This document shows positions 34,090-44,200 of a stretch of DNA of 64,000 nt, in pieces. Under the pieces are notes generated by a model. That model was not told the origin of the DNA and ran no database searches. It was given only the letters and a program-made list of their open reading frames with translations. A program made the translations under genes and the position numbers. Numbering within the stretch: the stretch's first letter is position 1; each line of letters begins with the position of its first letter. The DNA comes from Akkermansia muciniphila. Lineage in GTDB: Bacteria > Verrucomicrobiota > Verrucomicrobiia > Verrucomicrobiales > Akkermansiaceae. The DNA lies in the NCBI GenBank assembly GCA_945874895.1, contig CAMCIC010000009.1, forward strand, positions 1 to 64,000, in the 5' to 3' direction.

Positions 34090-35097
34090 ATGGGCAATGA
34101 AGACAAAGCGGCGGTGGATCGATTGCACGAGGTCTATGGTCGGATGAAGCAGGAATTAGCGCAGGTGATCGTAGGCCAGGATCTGGTGGTGGAGCAGGTC
34201 TTGATGGCGATTTTCTGTCGTGGTCACGCCTTGCTCGTCGGCGTGCCTGGGTTGGCGAAGACTTTGCTGGTCTCGACCTTGTCGCGCGCGCTGGATCTGA
34301 GTTACAAGCGCATCCAATTCACGCCCGACCTGATGCCTACCGACATTACCGGCACCGATGTGTTAGAGGTGGATCCTGAAACCGGTCGCCGCGGATTTCG
34401 TTTTGTCAACGGGCCGATTTTTGCGAATCTGGTGCTGGCCGATGAAATCAACCGCACGCCGCCCAAGACGCAAGCCGCTCTGTTGGAGGCGATGCAAGAG
34501 CAGCACGTCACCGTGGGCGAACATACGCTCGCGTTGCCGAAACCGTTTTTCGTGCTCGCCACGCAGAACCCCATCGAGCAGGAGGGTACGTATCCGCTGC
34601 CCGAGGCACAGCTCGACCGCTTTTTATTCAACATCATTGTCGAATATCCCACTGAGGCGGAAGAGCGCGAGATCATCCGCCGCGTGACCAGTCCCAGCGC
34701 CGCCACGGTCACGCCGATGATGAATGCGGCGGAAATTTTGCATTTGCAGGACATCGTCAAGCGCGTGCCGGTGGGCGATCACGTGATTGACTTTGCTTCC
34801 AAACTCGTGCGCGCCACGCGACCAAAGGATGCCTCGGCACCGGATTTTGTGAAAGAAATGGTTGGCTGGGGTGCAGGGCCGCGAGCGGGTATCAGCCTGA
34901 TCACTGCAGCGAAAGCTCACGCCGTGTTGCGCGGGAGGTTTCATGCCACCACGGGTGACGTCGCCGCCGTGGCCGCGCCGGTGATGAGGCATCGGGTGAT
35001 CACCACCTTCAATGCCGAGGCCGCCGGTGTGAACAGCGATGACGTGATCAAAAAATTGTTAGAAAAACTCGTGCCGCGCGAGGAACTGGTCGTCTGA
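34090..35097 (+). CDS. MoxR-family AAA+ ATPase
   Basis: The 335-residue protein has a single AAA+ module: Walker A GVPGLAKT, Walker B VLADEINRTPPKTQAALLEA, sensor 1 LATQNPIEQEGTYPLPEAQL, then an alpha-helical lid to the C-terminus. This is the MoxR subgroup, which helps fold or insert metal into VWA-domain partners. It is the first gene of a six-gene cluster with a DUF58 protein and two VWA membrane proteins, its usual partners. The ATG at 34090 gives a normal N-terminus (MGNEDKAAVDRLHEVYGRMK); the frame stays open to 33988 but the added part looks non-coding. The DUF58 gene follows 5 bases later. Confidence 0.94.
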   Translation: MGNEDKAAVDRLHEVYGRMKQELAQVIVGQDLVVEQVLMAIFCRGHALLVGVPGLAKTLLVSTLSRALDLSYKRIQFTPDLMPTDITGTDVLEVDPETGRRGFRFVNGPIFANLVLADEINRTPPKTQAALLEAMQEQHVTVGEHTLALPKPFFVLATQNPIEQEGTYPLPEAQLDRFLFNIIVEYPTEAEEREIIRRVTSPSAATVTPMMNAAEILHLQDIVKRVPVGDHVIDFASKLVRATRPKDASAPDFVKEMVGWGAGPRAGISLITAAKAHAVLRGRFHATTGDVAAVAAPVMRHRVITTFNAEAAGVNSDDVIKKLLEKLVPREELVV

Positions 35098-35102
35098 AGC
35101 TG

Positions 35103-36032
35103 ATGTCCTCCTCGCTGCAACTGCCCGACTGCATGAAATTGCTGCCCCAGGAGACCATGGGGGTCATGAAACGTCTCGAATGGTATGCGCGCAAACGCAT
35201 GCTCGGCACTTTAAGCGGTCGCCACAGTTCGCCTGACAAGGGGTTTTCGGTAGAGTTCGCGGAGCACCGCGAATATGCGCCTGGTGATGATCCGAAAAAT
35301 CTTGACTGGAAGGTAATGGCGAAAAGCGATCGCCACGTGATCAAGCAATACATCGAGGAGACCAATCTGCGCGCCACGATGGTGGTGGATGTTTCTGGAT
35401 CCATGGACTACACGGGCGATGCGGCGGCGATGATCGATGGCGTGCGTCTCTCGAAACTCAGTTATGCCAAGCATCTCGCAGCCGCGCTTTCGTATCTCTA
35501 CATCAAACAGGGCGATGCGGTGGGCTTGGCGACCTTTGACCAGAAATGGCGTGGTTATGTGCGCGCGGGGAGTCGACCCAGCCAAGTGCGGCGTGTGTTG
35601 CAGGAGCTGCACGATACCGGTGCGGGCAAGGATACTGCCATCGGACCGGTGCTGCATGAAATTGCCGAGCGCATTCCCCAACGCGGGCTGGTGGTGTTGA
35701 TCAGCGACCTGTTCGATTCGCCCGATGCCATCATCGAGGCGCTGCATCACTTCGATTACCGCCAGCACGAGCTGGTGATCTTTCATTTGCTGGCCGACGA
35801 GGAGTTGACATTTCCTTTCCAGAACTTCCAGCGTTTTCGTGATCTGGAAGGTGTGCAGGAAATGTTGCGCATCGATCCGCAGGCTGTGCGCGCGGCGTAT
35901 CTGGAACAATTGCGCGCCTTCATCAAACGCATCGATGCCGCCTGCGGGAAAATGCGTGCGGACTACGTGCCGGTGAACACGCGCACACCCTTGCGCGATA
36001 CCTTGTTGCGCTATCTGGGAGGGAGGAAATAA
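35103..36032 (+). CDS. DUF58 protein with a VWA-like domain
   Basis: The 309-residue protein has the DUF58 signature EFAEHREYAPGDDPKNLDW and then a von Willebrand A-like fold with the metal-ion site DVSGSMDY, a central IGPVLHEIAERIP region and the strand RGLVVLISDLF. DUF58 proteins are standard partners of MoxR ATPases and carry the target of the ATPase cycle. It lacks membrane spans and so should be cytoplasmic or peripheral. Its stop directly abuts the next gene's ATG, with no gap, so the operon is tightly coupled. Confidence 0.92.
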   Translation: MSSSLQLPDCMKLLPQETMGVMKRLEWYARKRMLGTLSGRHSSPDKGFSVEFAEHREYAPGDDPKNLDWKVMAKSDRHVIKQYIEETNLRATMVVDVSGSMDYTGDAAAMIDGVRLSKLSYAKHLAAALSYLYIKQGDAVGLATFDQKWRGYVRAGSRPSQVRRVLQELHDTGAGKDTAIGPVLHEIAERIPQRGLVVLISDLFDSPDAIIEALHHFDYRQHELVIFHLLADEELTFPFQNFQRFRDLEGVQEMLRIDPQAVRAAYLEQLRAFIKRIDAACGKMRADYVPVNTRTPLRDTLLRYLGGRK

Positions 36033-38858
36033 ATGCTGTTTCTGCATCCATGGTTGTTGATCGGTTTGGCGGGAGTGGTGTTGCCCATCCTGATCCATCT
36101 CGTGCGGCGTCAGGCCGCCAAGCCCATCGACTGGGGGGCCATGCGGTTTTTGTTCGACACCATTTCCGTGCGACGTCGCAAAATGGAATGGGAGGATCTG
36201 GTGATCATGGCCGCGCGCTGTTTGCTCTTAGCCTTGCTCGCGCTGGCTGTGGCGCGGCCTTTTCTCACGCCGGATTCCCAAGTGCCGTGGTTGTTTGTCT
36301 TGCCCGCGGGTCTGCTCGCAGTGGCTTGCTTCGGTTCATCATTTGTCCTCAGCAACCGTGCCTGGCGCTGGGGTCTGCGCGCGGTTTCGGTGTTGTTGCT
36401 GATGGGTGCAAGTGCATTAGGATATTGGGAAAAGGAATGGAACCTGCGGCGCTTCGAGGCCAGCGGTCGTCGCGATGTGGCGCTGATCATCGATGCCTCC
36501 GCGTCGATGGAGCTCAACCGTTCAGGGAAATCGGTATTCCAGTCGGCCATCGATGAAGCCAAGAAACTGGTCAACGACGCGCCGCGCGGCACCGCTTTTC
36601 TCGTCGTGCTCGGGGGACCATCGCCTGAGGCGAAAACGGCCACGCCGCTCACTCATCGCGCCGATGTGTTAGGTGTGCTTGATTCGCTGCGTCCGTTAGG
36701 TGGCACGTTCCGAGCGCACGAGGCTTTGGGAGTGGCGACACTTGGCTTGGCACAAGGCAGCAATGCCTCGAAGGAAATCATCGTCTTTACCGATGCGCAA
36801 CGCAGTGGCTGGAGGTTGGATGATCCAGGAGCATGGAAAACCCTGCGGCAGTCATGGCAAGGGCTCCCCACCGCGCCGAAGTTGCTGGTTCGCAGTTTCG
36901 GCGAGCCGCAAGATCTGGCCAATGTGGCACTCATCTCCTGCTCGACCTCGCGCGCTGTGGTCGGCACGGATCGAGATGTTGCGCTTCGCGTCGAGGTGAT
37001 GAATACCGGTCGCAGCGCCATCACGCCCGGTGTGGTAACGCTGGAAGTGGATCAGAAAAAAATCGGGCAGAACCCTGTGGGGCTGCTATTGCCGGGACAG
37101 CGGCAGATCATCGAATTCCGTCATCACTTTTTACAATCCGGTTCGCACATTGTGAAGGCCAGTATCGAGGTGCAGGATGATCTCCCCGCGGACAACCGCA
37201 TCGAAATGGTGCAATGGGTCCAACAACGTCTGCCAGTGCTTTTGGTCGATGGCAATCCGTCTGGCTCGTTTTTTGATCGAGCAGCGGGTTACATGGCCTT
37301 GGCCTTGGCGCCGTCTGGTGCGACAATGGCAGGACAACAAGGTGAGTCAAAATTCTTGATGGATCCGCGTGTGGTTTCGGCGTCACAATTGAAATCGGAG
37401 GATTTCGATGATATGCGCGTGGTCATACTCGCTGATGTCCCGCGTTTGCCAGAAAAACTGGCATCCGTTTTGGCTGCGAAAGTGAATGCTGGCACAGGGC
37501 TGGTCATCATCGCCGGGCCACGGACTGAGCCATCATTTTACAATGCCTGGAGCAGTCTCGATGGCAGCGTATTGCCGATGACGCTGGGCGAAGAATCTAC
37601 GGACGAAAAGGGTGTTTCCCCTGCGTCTGCGACCTTTGTGCATGAGACGATGGCTCTCTTCGCCAAGCGCAGTGATCTTTCCGATGCGTTGATCAAACGC
37701 TGGCGTAAAACGGGGGCGGCGCCTGGCCATGGTGTGCAGGCTGCGGCTTTTAGCAATGGCGATGCCTTTCTCGCCACCAAAACACTGGGCAGCGGCCGAG
37801 TGTTGTTAGGCACCTGCGCCTTCGATGCTCGCGTCGGCAATCTTCCCGCGCGTCAGGCATTTGTGCCCTTCATGCACGAATGGATCACATGGGTGGCGGG
37901 CACAGGCACAGAGTGGAATGTAGATTCGCTCTGGAGCCCCAGTATTACCTTGCCGCAGAGTGGTGGTGGTCTCATGGGCTACTATGCCCGTAGTAAATAT
38001 CGCGAATCACAGGAGTTATTGCAGCGCATCGATGCAGCGATCCACTTCGACTGGACATCGTCATCTCCCGCGCAGGGTGTGCCGCGAGATCAATTCCGCG
38101 TGACTTGGAAAGCTACCTTGCTGCCGCCTGTGACGGGCGAGTATTTGTTTGAAGCCGAAGTCGACGATGATCTGACAATGATCTGGCAGGACGGCACGGC
38201 ATGGAGTTGGGAAGATGGCACGGTTCCTCTAGCAAAACGGATGCTCACTGCAGGTGAGGGAAATCCGTTAGAGATCCGCTATGAACAAAGGTGGGGGGCG
38301 GCGTTTGTGCGATTGTATTGGACTGTTCCCGGTGGCAAGCGTCAGCTGATACCTAGCTCGGTGTGGATTCCCGCGATGCCCGCCACGGATCCGATGCGGG
38401 TGATCGATCCGCAGGGTTTACCACGCGAAGCTCATCTGCGTGCGGGGCGTCGAGGTCAGGAATTGCAAGTGCTCGGACCGGCTGTTCCAGGCATTTATCA
38501 GGTAGCGGCGAATGAGCCCTTGGCGGAGATGTTCGGGGTCAAAGCCGCTACCTTATTGCCCTTGGCTGTGAAGCGAGAGGCGGCAGAAAGCCAGTTTACC
38601 GCGATGAACGAAGCGGATTTGGCACTGATCCGTTCGCATGTGGATTTGCTGTTACCCTCATCCCTCGGTGATGTGATGGCGGTGCTGCAGGGCAAGGGTT
38701 TCGGTCGTGAGATCGCGCGCTGGCTGGCCTGCGCCGCCGTGGTGTTTTTCCTGCTGGAAAGCATGCTCACGCGCTGGGTATCGCGCGTGCGCCGGACGGG
38801 AGAGGACGTGCGCGTCGAGTTTGGTGAGGATAAGGTATGGAAAGGAGGTTTTCGATGA
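36033..38858 (+). CDS. BatA-like membrane VWA protein with a PA14 domain
   Basis: The 941-residue protein begins with the BatA-type N-terminus (two spans, about 5-24 and 57-78, with RRQAAKPIDWGAMRFL), and two more spans at about 88-105 and 117-134. A VWA domain follows from about 147 (ALIIDASASME is the metal-ion site). The middle (about 390-540) looks like a glutamine-amidotransferase-type fold, LPVLLVDGNPSG and LVIIAGPR. A PA14 domain occupies about 646-790 (GLMGYYARSKY, GEYLFEAEVDDDLTMIWQDG, IRYEQRWGAAFVRLYW). One final span is at about 893-911. PA14 domains often bind glycans. The end overlaps the next start by 4 bases. Confidence 0.82.
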   Translation: MLFLHPWLLIGLAGVVLPILIHLVRRQAAKPIDWGAMRFLFDTISVRRRKMEWEDLVIMAARCLLLALLALAVARPFLTPDSQVPWLFVLPAGLLAVACFGSSFVLSNRAWRWGLRAVSVLLLMGASALGYWEKEWNLRRFEASGRRDVALIIDASASMELNRSGKSVFQSAIDEAKKLVNDAPRGTAFLVVLGGPSPEAKTATPLTHRADVLGVLDSLRPLGGTFRAHEALGVATLGLAQGSNASKEIIVFTDAQRSGWRLDDPGAWKTLRQSWQGLPTAPKLLVRSFGEPQDLANVALISCSTSRAVVGTDRDVALRVEVMNTGRSAITPGVVTLEVDQKKIGQNPVGLLLPGQRQIIEFRHHFLQSGSHIVKASIEVQDDLPADNRIEMVQWVQQRLPVLLVDGNPSGSFFDRAAGYMALALAPSGATMAGQQGESKFLMDPRVVSASQLKSEDFDDMRVVILADVPRLPEKLASVLAAKVNAGTGLVIIAGPRTEPSFYNAWSSLDGSVLPMTLGEESTDEKGVSPASATFVHETMALFAKRSDLSDALIKRWRKTGAAPGHGVQAAAFSNGDAFLATKTLGSGRVLLGTCAFDARVGNLPARQAFVPFMHEWITWVAGTGTEWNVDSLWSPSITLPQSGGGLMGYYARSKYRESQELLQRIDAAIHFDWTSSSPAQGVPRDQFRVTWKATLLPPVTGEYLFEAEVDDDLTMIWQDGTAWSWEDGTVPLAKRMLTAGEGNPLEIRYEQRWGAAFVRLYWTVPGGKRQLIPSSVWIPAMPATDPMRVIDPQGLPREAHLRAGRRGQELQVLGPAVPGIYQVAANEPLAEMFGVKAATLLPLAVKREAAESQFTAMNEADLALIRSHVDLLLPSSLGDVMAVLQGKGFGREIARWLACAAVVFFLLESMLTRWVSRVRRTGEDVRVEFGEDKVWKGGFR

Positions 38859-41266
38859 AAGCTTGGCTGCGTTTGTTAGGAATCGCGGCGATTAGCGCAG
38901 GAGTGTTGTTTGGGCTCTCACAAATCATTCGGTTCACGTCCGCATGGCCATGGTGGGCGGTGGCTCTGGGTTTGACTCTGGCAATGGAGACGTTGATTCG
39001 CCTGAGTCGTTACGAGCGCCGTGCTGTGACGGTTCTGCGGGCCCGTTGGATGCTGGCCTTGCGCGCCACAGCACTTGTATTATTGACCTGGATCTTGATC
39101 GAGCCGACATGGATACGCAAGGTGACTCAACCACGGCAACGGCAGGTCATGGTATTGGTGGATGATTCTGGATCGATGCAATTGCAGGATGAGGGCAGTA
39201 TGACCTCACGCCGCGATCGAGCGCAACAGGCGCTCGCAGAAGCGAAGTTGGTCGAATCTCTGGAGCAAAATGCCAAGGTGCGCACGGTGCGATTCGCCCG
39301 CAGCATTCGCGAAGGCGAGACGCGCATGCCCGATGGCTGGGCGGATGCCACCGATCTGAGTGCCGCGATGAGTTATGCGCTTGAACAAATTCCTCCCGAT
39401 GAATTGTCCGGCGCGGTTCTGCTCAGCGATGGTCGCCACAATCGGCCTGACCGCGTGGAGGACATCGCGCGTCGCTTCGGCATTCTCGACGCACCCATTG
39501 GCATCCTTGCGGTGGGTTCTGCCACTCCGCCGCGCGATGCCGCGATTGTCGCGGTCGATGCCCCTGAGGCGATCCACCTCGGGGACCGCATGCGTGTGAA
39601 CGCGAAGGTGAAGTTCGACGGTTACAAGGGCAAAAAGGCGAAGGTCCTTTTGTGTCGGGGCGAGAAGACTCTCGAGGAGCGGGAAATTGCCATTCCCCAG
39701 GACCATCATCGCGAGGAATTGCGCTTTGCACATCTTCCTGAGGAGGGGGGTGTGGGAGAATATCGCATCGAGATCGAGGATCTCGGCGAAGAGCGCTTTG
39801 CGGATAACAACCGATGGGAGTTTGAAACATCCATCACGGATGCCCGCACGAATGTTTTGCTCGTCGACAGCCATCCGCGCTGGGAGTTCCGCTACCTGCG
39901 CAATTTGTTCTATGGCCGGGATAAGTCGGTGCATCTGCAATACGTTTTGTTTCATCCCGATCAGATTGCCGGTCAGGAGATTCAACCCGTAGTGGCATCG
40001 GCAGCAAGACCGTTCGGCGACGCGCAGGCCACTCAGTTGCCACGCAGTGAGGAGGAATGGCGTAAGTTTGATGTGATCATCCTCGGTGATCTCGAGGCGA
40101 ACGCGATCGATGCGGCCACTTGGCAAATCATTTCTCGGTGTGTCAACGAGCGAGCGGCCTTATTGGTGCTGATCGCTGGTCCGCGAGCCATGCCTCATGC
40201 ACTGGTGGCGGATGAAGCGCGTGCGCTCGTGCCAGCGGAGATCGACTGGGGCACACGCGAGTATTTCAGCGATCAAAAAATCGGTTTGCGATGGAAGCTG
40301 ACGGCGGAAGGGCAACAGCATCCCATTACACAACAGGCCACGGGACGTGAGGACAATGCCGCCCTGTGGTCGGGCTTCGCCGGATTATCTTGGAGGCATC
40401 CGATCCGCGATGTGAAAGCGGGGGCAGAGATTTTGCTCACTCAGGCCGCCCCTCAGAGCGACGCTCCCGTCGCGGGCTCGGCTGATCTCCATCGAGCCCT
40501 TGCAGATTTGTCTCAGCGGCGGCAGCAGGAAGTAGAGTCCGCTCTGCTTGTCACACGCCGCACAGGAAAAGGCAAGGTGGCGTTGCTTTTGACTGATCGC
40601 ACCTGGCGTTTGCGTGAGGGAGCGGGTGATGTCTATCATCACCGTTTCTGGGGAAATTTGGTGCGTTGGGGAGCGGGGCCGACCTTGCGTGCGGGACTCA
40701 AGCGAGCTCGGCTCGGCACCGATCAGTTGACTTACACGCCGGATGATCCGATCCATGTCACGACTCGCTTGCGCGATGAGAACCTAGCGCCGGTGGAAAA
40801 AGCCCAGTTGCAAGCGGAGGTCTTGCGCGATGGCGTGGTGCTGCGCACGGTCCCCTTGCGAGAGTTGGCGGATGCGAATGGACTCTACGAGGCGACTCTC
40901 CCAGCGCTTGAGGAGTCTGGGCGATATGAAATCCGTCTGCAAGGGGAAAAGGTCGCACAAGCCCTGCGGGCCGAGGGCGCCACTTCCTTGCAGACGAGCA
41001 TCCGTGTGGTTGGTTCGCGTGGACCCGTCGAGTTGTCTGACACTACGCTCAACCTTCCGCTGTTGGAAACCATCGCGAGCTTATCGGGCGGCAAGGTCGT
41101 CCGCCCCGAACAAGCGGCAGATTTGCTGCCCATGTTGATGCGCGATTCATCGGAAAAAGAAGAAGTGCGGGAAATTTCATTATGGGATCATGGGATCTTA
41201 TTGCTAGCTTTGGTGATCGTTTTGTCAGTTGAATGGGTGATCCGCCGCGGAGCTGGGTTGCCTTAA
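38855..41266 (+). CDS. Large membrane-anchored VWA protein
   Basis: This 803-residue protein has three N-terminal membrane spans (about 3-26, 30-50, 66-86), a VWA domain starting near 96 with metal-ion site DDSGSMQ, a CARDB-like beta-sandwich (about 235-330), an amidotransferase-like region (NVLLVDSHPRWEFRYL, LLVLIAGPR), and a final span (about 775-797). It belongs with BatA/BatB-type proteins. AAAGGAGG at 38841-38848, 6 bases before the ATG at 38855, is a strong Shine-Dalgarno site, and the ATG overlaps the previous stop (ATGA). An earlier ATG at 38837 lacks these supports. It is the fourth gene of the MoxR cluster. Confidence 0.85.
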   Translation: MKAWLRLLGIAAISAGVLFGLSQIIRFTSAWPWWAVALGLTLAMETLIRLSRYERRAVTVLRARWMLALRATALVLLTWILIEPTWIRKVTQPRQRQVMVLVDDSGSMQLQDEGSMTSRRDRAQQALAEAKLVESLEQNAKVRTVRFARSIREGETRMPDGWADATDLSAAMSYALEQIPPDELSGAVLLSDGRHNRPDRVEDIARRFGILDAPIGILAVGSATPPRDAAIVAVDAPEAIHLGDRMRVNAKVKFDGYKGKKAKVLLCRGEKTLEEREIAIPQDHHREELRFAHLPEEGGVGEYRIEIEDLGEERFADNNRWEFETSITDARTNVLLVDSHPRWEFRYLRNLFYGRDKSVHLQYVLFHPDQIAGQEIQPVVASAARPFGDAQATQLPRSEEEWRKFDVIILGDLEANAIDAATWQIISRCVNERAALLVLIAGPRAMPHALVADEARALVPAEIDWGTREYFSDQKIGLRWKLTAEGQQHPITQQATGREDNAALWSGFAGLSWRHPIRDVKAGAEILLTQAAPQSDAPVAGSADLHRALADLSQRRQQEVESALLVTRRTGKGKVALLLTDRTWRLREGAGDVYHHRFWGNLVRWGAGPTLRAGLKRARLGTDQLTYTPDDPIHVTTRLRDENLAPVEKAQLQAEVLRDGVVLRTVPLRELADANGLYEATLPALEESGRYEIRLQGEKVAQALRAEGATSLQTSIRVVGSRGPVELSDTTLNLPLLETIASLSGGKVVRPEQAADLLPMLMRDSSEKEEVREISLWDHGILLLALVIVLSVEWVIRRGAGLP

Positions 41267-41270
41267 CCTC

Positions 41271-44200
41271 ATGTCGTGTATGTTAGAAAAATCATCGCCT
41301 TCCGCCATCGATCAATCGCTCGCCCGCTTGCTGCGGCAAATCCGTCGCACCCAGGTCTGGCGTGCCTGTTCTATGATCATCACGGTCGCCGTGCTCGGTG
41401 CGCTCATCTCCATGGCAGCAGACTGGCTTTTCGCTCCACTGGCTGAATGGACAAGATGGCTCTTGTTTTTCATGTGGGTCGTAAGTTTGGTGGGATCTTT
41501 CCGTTGGGCATGGGCTCCCGTATTCCGTGTCATATCGCCAGTGGCACTTGCTCGTTGGTTGGAGGTTCGGCACCCGGAAATGCAAGAACGCATCAGCACG
41601 GCGCTGGAATTGCAAGGGCAGGAGAACGGCGTTTCGATCGGCTTGATGGAGGAACTGCGGCGCGCTGCAGCATGTGATGCTTCTGCCATCGATCCGAGGG
41701 GTGAGGTGCGATCGGTCAGCCGTTACCGTCGTTGGACCCGTCCTGCCGCATTCTTGACCGGTTGTTTCATTTTGTTGTTGGTCTGTTGGCCCGAATCATC
41801 ACTGCGACTTCTGGTGCGGGCCGTGGCTCCTTTTTCCGATTATGGCAATGCTGGTGCAGCGTGTTTTGCTGTGAGTCCCGGCGATATCGAATTGTTGGAG
41901 GGTGATGCGCTTCGCGTGGAGATCGCTTATCGGGGTGGCGCGACAGAACTGGCTTTGCACAGCAAATGGGAAAACGGAATCACAGCGCGGGAAATTCTGA
42001 CGAAAACAGCCGAGGCGTTTGTCTATGAATTACAGCCGGTGACGCGCAGTTTCCGCTACTTCGTCAGAGCGGGCCGCGACGAAAGTGATTCGTATTCGGT
42101 TACGGTATGGCCGCGTCCGGCACTGGTGGATGCGCGTTTGCGGGTGGCAGCACCGGAATATCTGGCGCTGGAGCCCAGAACGGAGGCTCTTGATGATCAG
42201 GTGACGGCAGTGTGTGGCACGGCATTTCATTTGACGAGTAAGACGAACACGGCGATCGAGTCCGCGCGCCTAGTAGTTGCTGGGGAAACCATCGCGGAAG
42301 CTCGTGTCAGCACGGTGTCCGGCACGAGCCAGTTCACGCTCGATTGGACCCTCGATGCACCGGGTCTGGTCGAGGCCAAGGTGGTCTTGCGGCATCGACT
42401 CGGTCATGAAATCGAAGCGCATGCTTTTGCCACGGAAATGATCGAGGACCAGATTCCCCAAGTCGTTCTCCTTAGCCCCATGCAGCAGAAATTGCGTCTG
42501 CGCCCGGATGAGCAGTTGGAATTGAGCTACGAGGTATTAGAGGACTATGCTCTGGCGCGAGTGGCGGTAGAGCTCAGCGAAAAAGGTGACAAACCCATGG
42601 CGCTGGGGCAGAATTTGCCACTGCGCGTTGAGGGCAGCAAGCCGCAACGTTTTCGAGGATCAGCGATGCTTTCGATCGGAGATCTCAAAATGCGCATGGG
42701 AGGAAAACGTGAATTTCTCATTCGCCTTCGTGCCGAGGATGGCAAGCCGGCGGACCGCGCGGGTCCTGGCATCGGCTATTCGAATTGGTTGAGCATTCGC
42801 ATCGATGAAGAAGCTGAATCGTTGGTGCGCCAAGAGTTGCGGGAACAGCACGAGGGCGCGATGAAAGAGATCGATGAAACGATCCGTCAGGTGCGTGAGG
42901 CTCGTCAGCAAATCGATCAACACAAAGAGCAGGTGAAAAAAGGCGATCTCACGCCCAAGGTGGAAAAGGCACTGCAAGAAGCCGCGGAAAAACTAGCAGA
43001 GGCTCAGGAAAAAACCCATCGACTCGGACAGAAAATGGAAGAAGGTGTTCATGCTCTTTTGGCCAACGATGTGAAACAGGCGGCGGAGAAAATGGAGCAA
43101 AGCCGCGAGAGCATGGAAAACGCTCCCTTGCAAGACGAGGAGGCGCAGCGCGAGGACAAGATGCAACAGGCCCGCGATCAAGCCGAGGAATCAATCCGCA
43201 AACTGGAGCAGGTGAAGCAGGAGATGCAAAAGCAAAACGAAAAGATTCAGGACCTTGCCAAATTGCAAGAACTCGCGCAAAAGCAGCAGGAAGTCGCCCG
43301 TCAGGCTCAACAACAGACGGAACAACAGCAGGAAAATTCTAACGAAAAATCAGCGAAAGAATGGCAGCAGCAACAGCAGCAGGTCGCGCAACAATTGCGT
43401 GAGGAATTGAAACAACAACCGCAGGCCCTCGCAGAGGTGCTGAAAGAACAAGCACGTCAGGCCGAAGAACTCTCCCAACAAGCCGAGGAAATTTCCCAGT
43501 CACAGGAGCAACTCCAGCAGCAGTCGGAAAAAGCAGCAACGGCGGAAAAATCCTCTGATCCCGCGCAACAGGAGCAAATCGAGAGACAAAGCCAACAGGC
43601 GATTCAACAGGCACTGGCGCAAGAACAAGCCAAAATCGCCGAGGAAACCGCGCAGCAATTGGAGCAGGCACGCGAGCAGCGCAGCGCTCTTGCCGATGAA
43701 CTCCCCGCTGCTCAGGCCGCGACAGAAAACGCCAAGGAGCAACTCGCAAAGGAATCTCCCAAGGCAGCGGCGAGGGCTGCCCAGGCCGCACAGGAAGCGT
43801 TGGAAAAAGCCAGCGCACAAGCGGATGAGGCGGCGAAAGAAGTTCAACAGGGTCAGGCACAAGCCGATGCCGCCAAGGAATCGAACGAGCAAAACCAAAC
43901 CCAAGGTGAGGAGGCCGCTTCCGCTGAGGCGAGCGCTCCCGCCGAGGCTGCCCAACAGGCGGAAATGGCCGCCGCTGCCGAGGCTCTGGAACATCTAACA
44001 GAACGGCAGGCAATGGTGGCGGAAGCGGCACGAGACCTGGCTGAGGGCAACACTGCAGAGGCATTGGAGCAATTGCAGCAAGCTCAGGCACAGAGTGCGG
44101 AGGAGTTGGCCCAAGCGATTGCCGCCGCACCGCAAGCCCAGCCATCCGCTCCCATGCAGCAGGCGGAACAGAGTAGTCAAAAAGGCAGCCAGCAAGCGCA

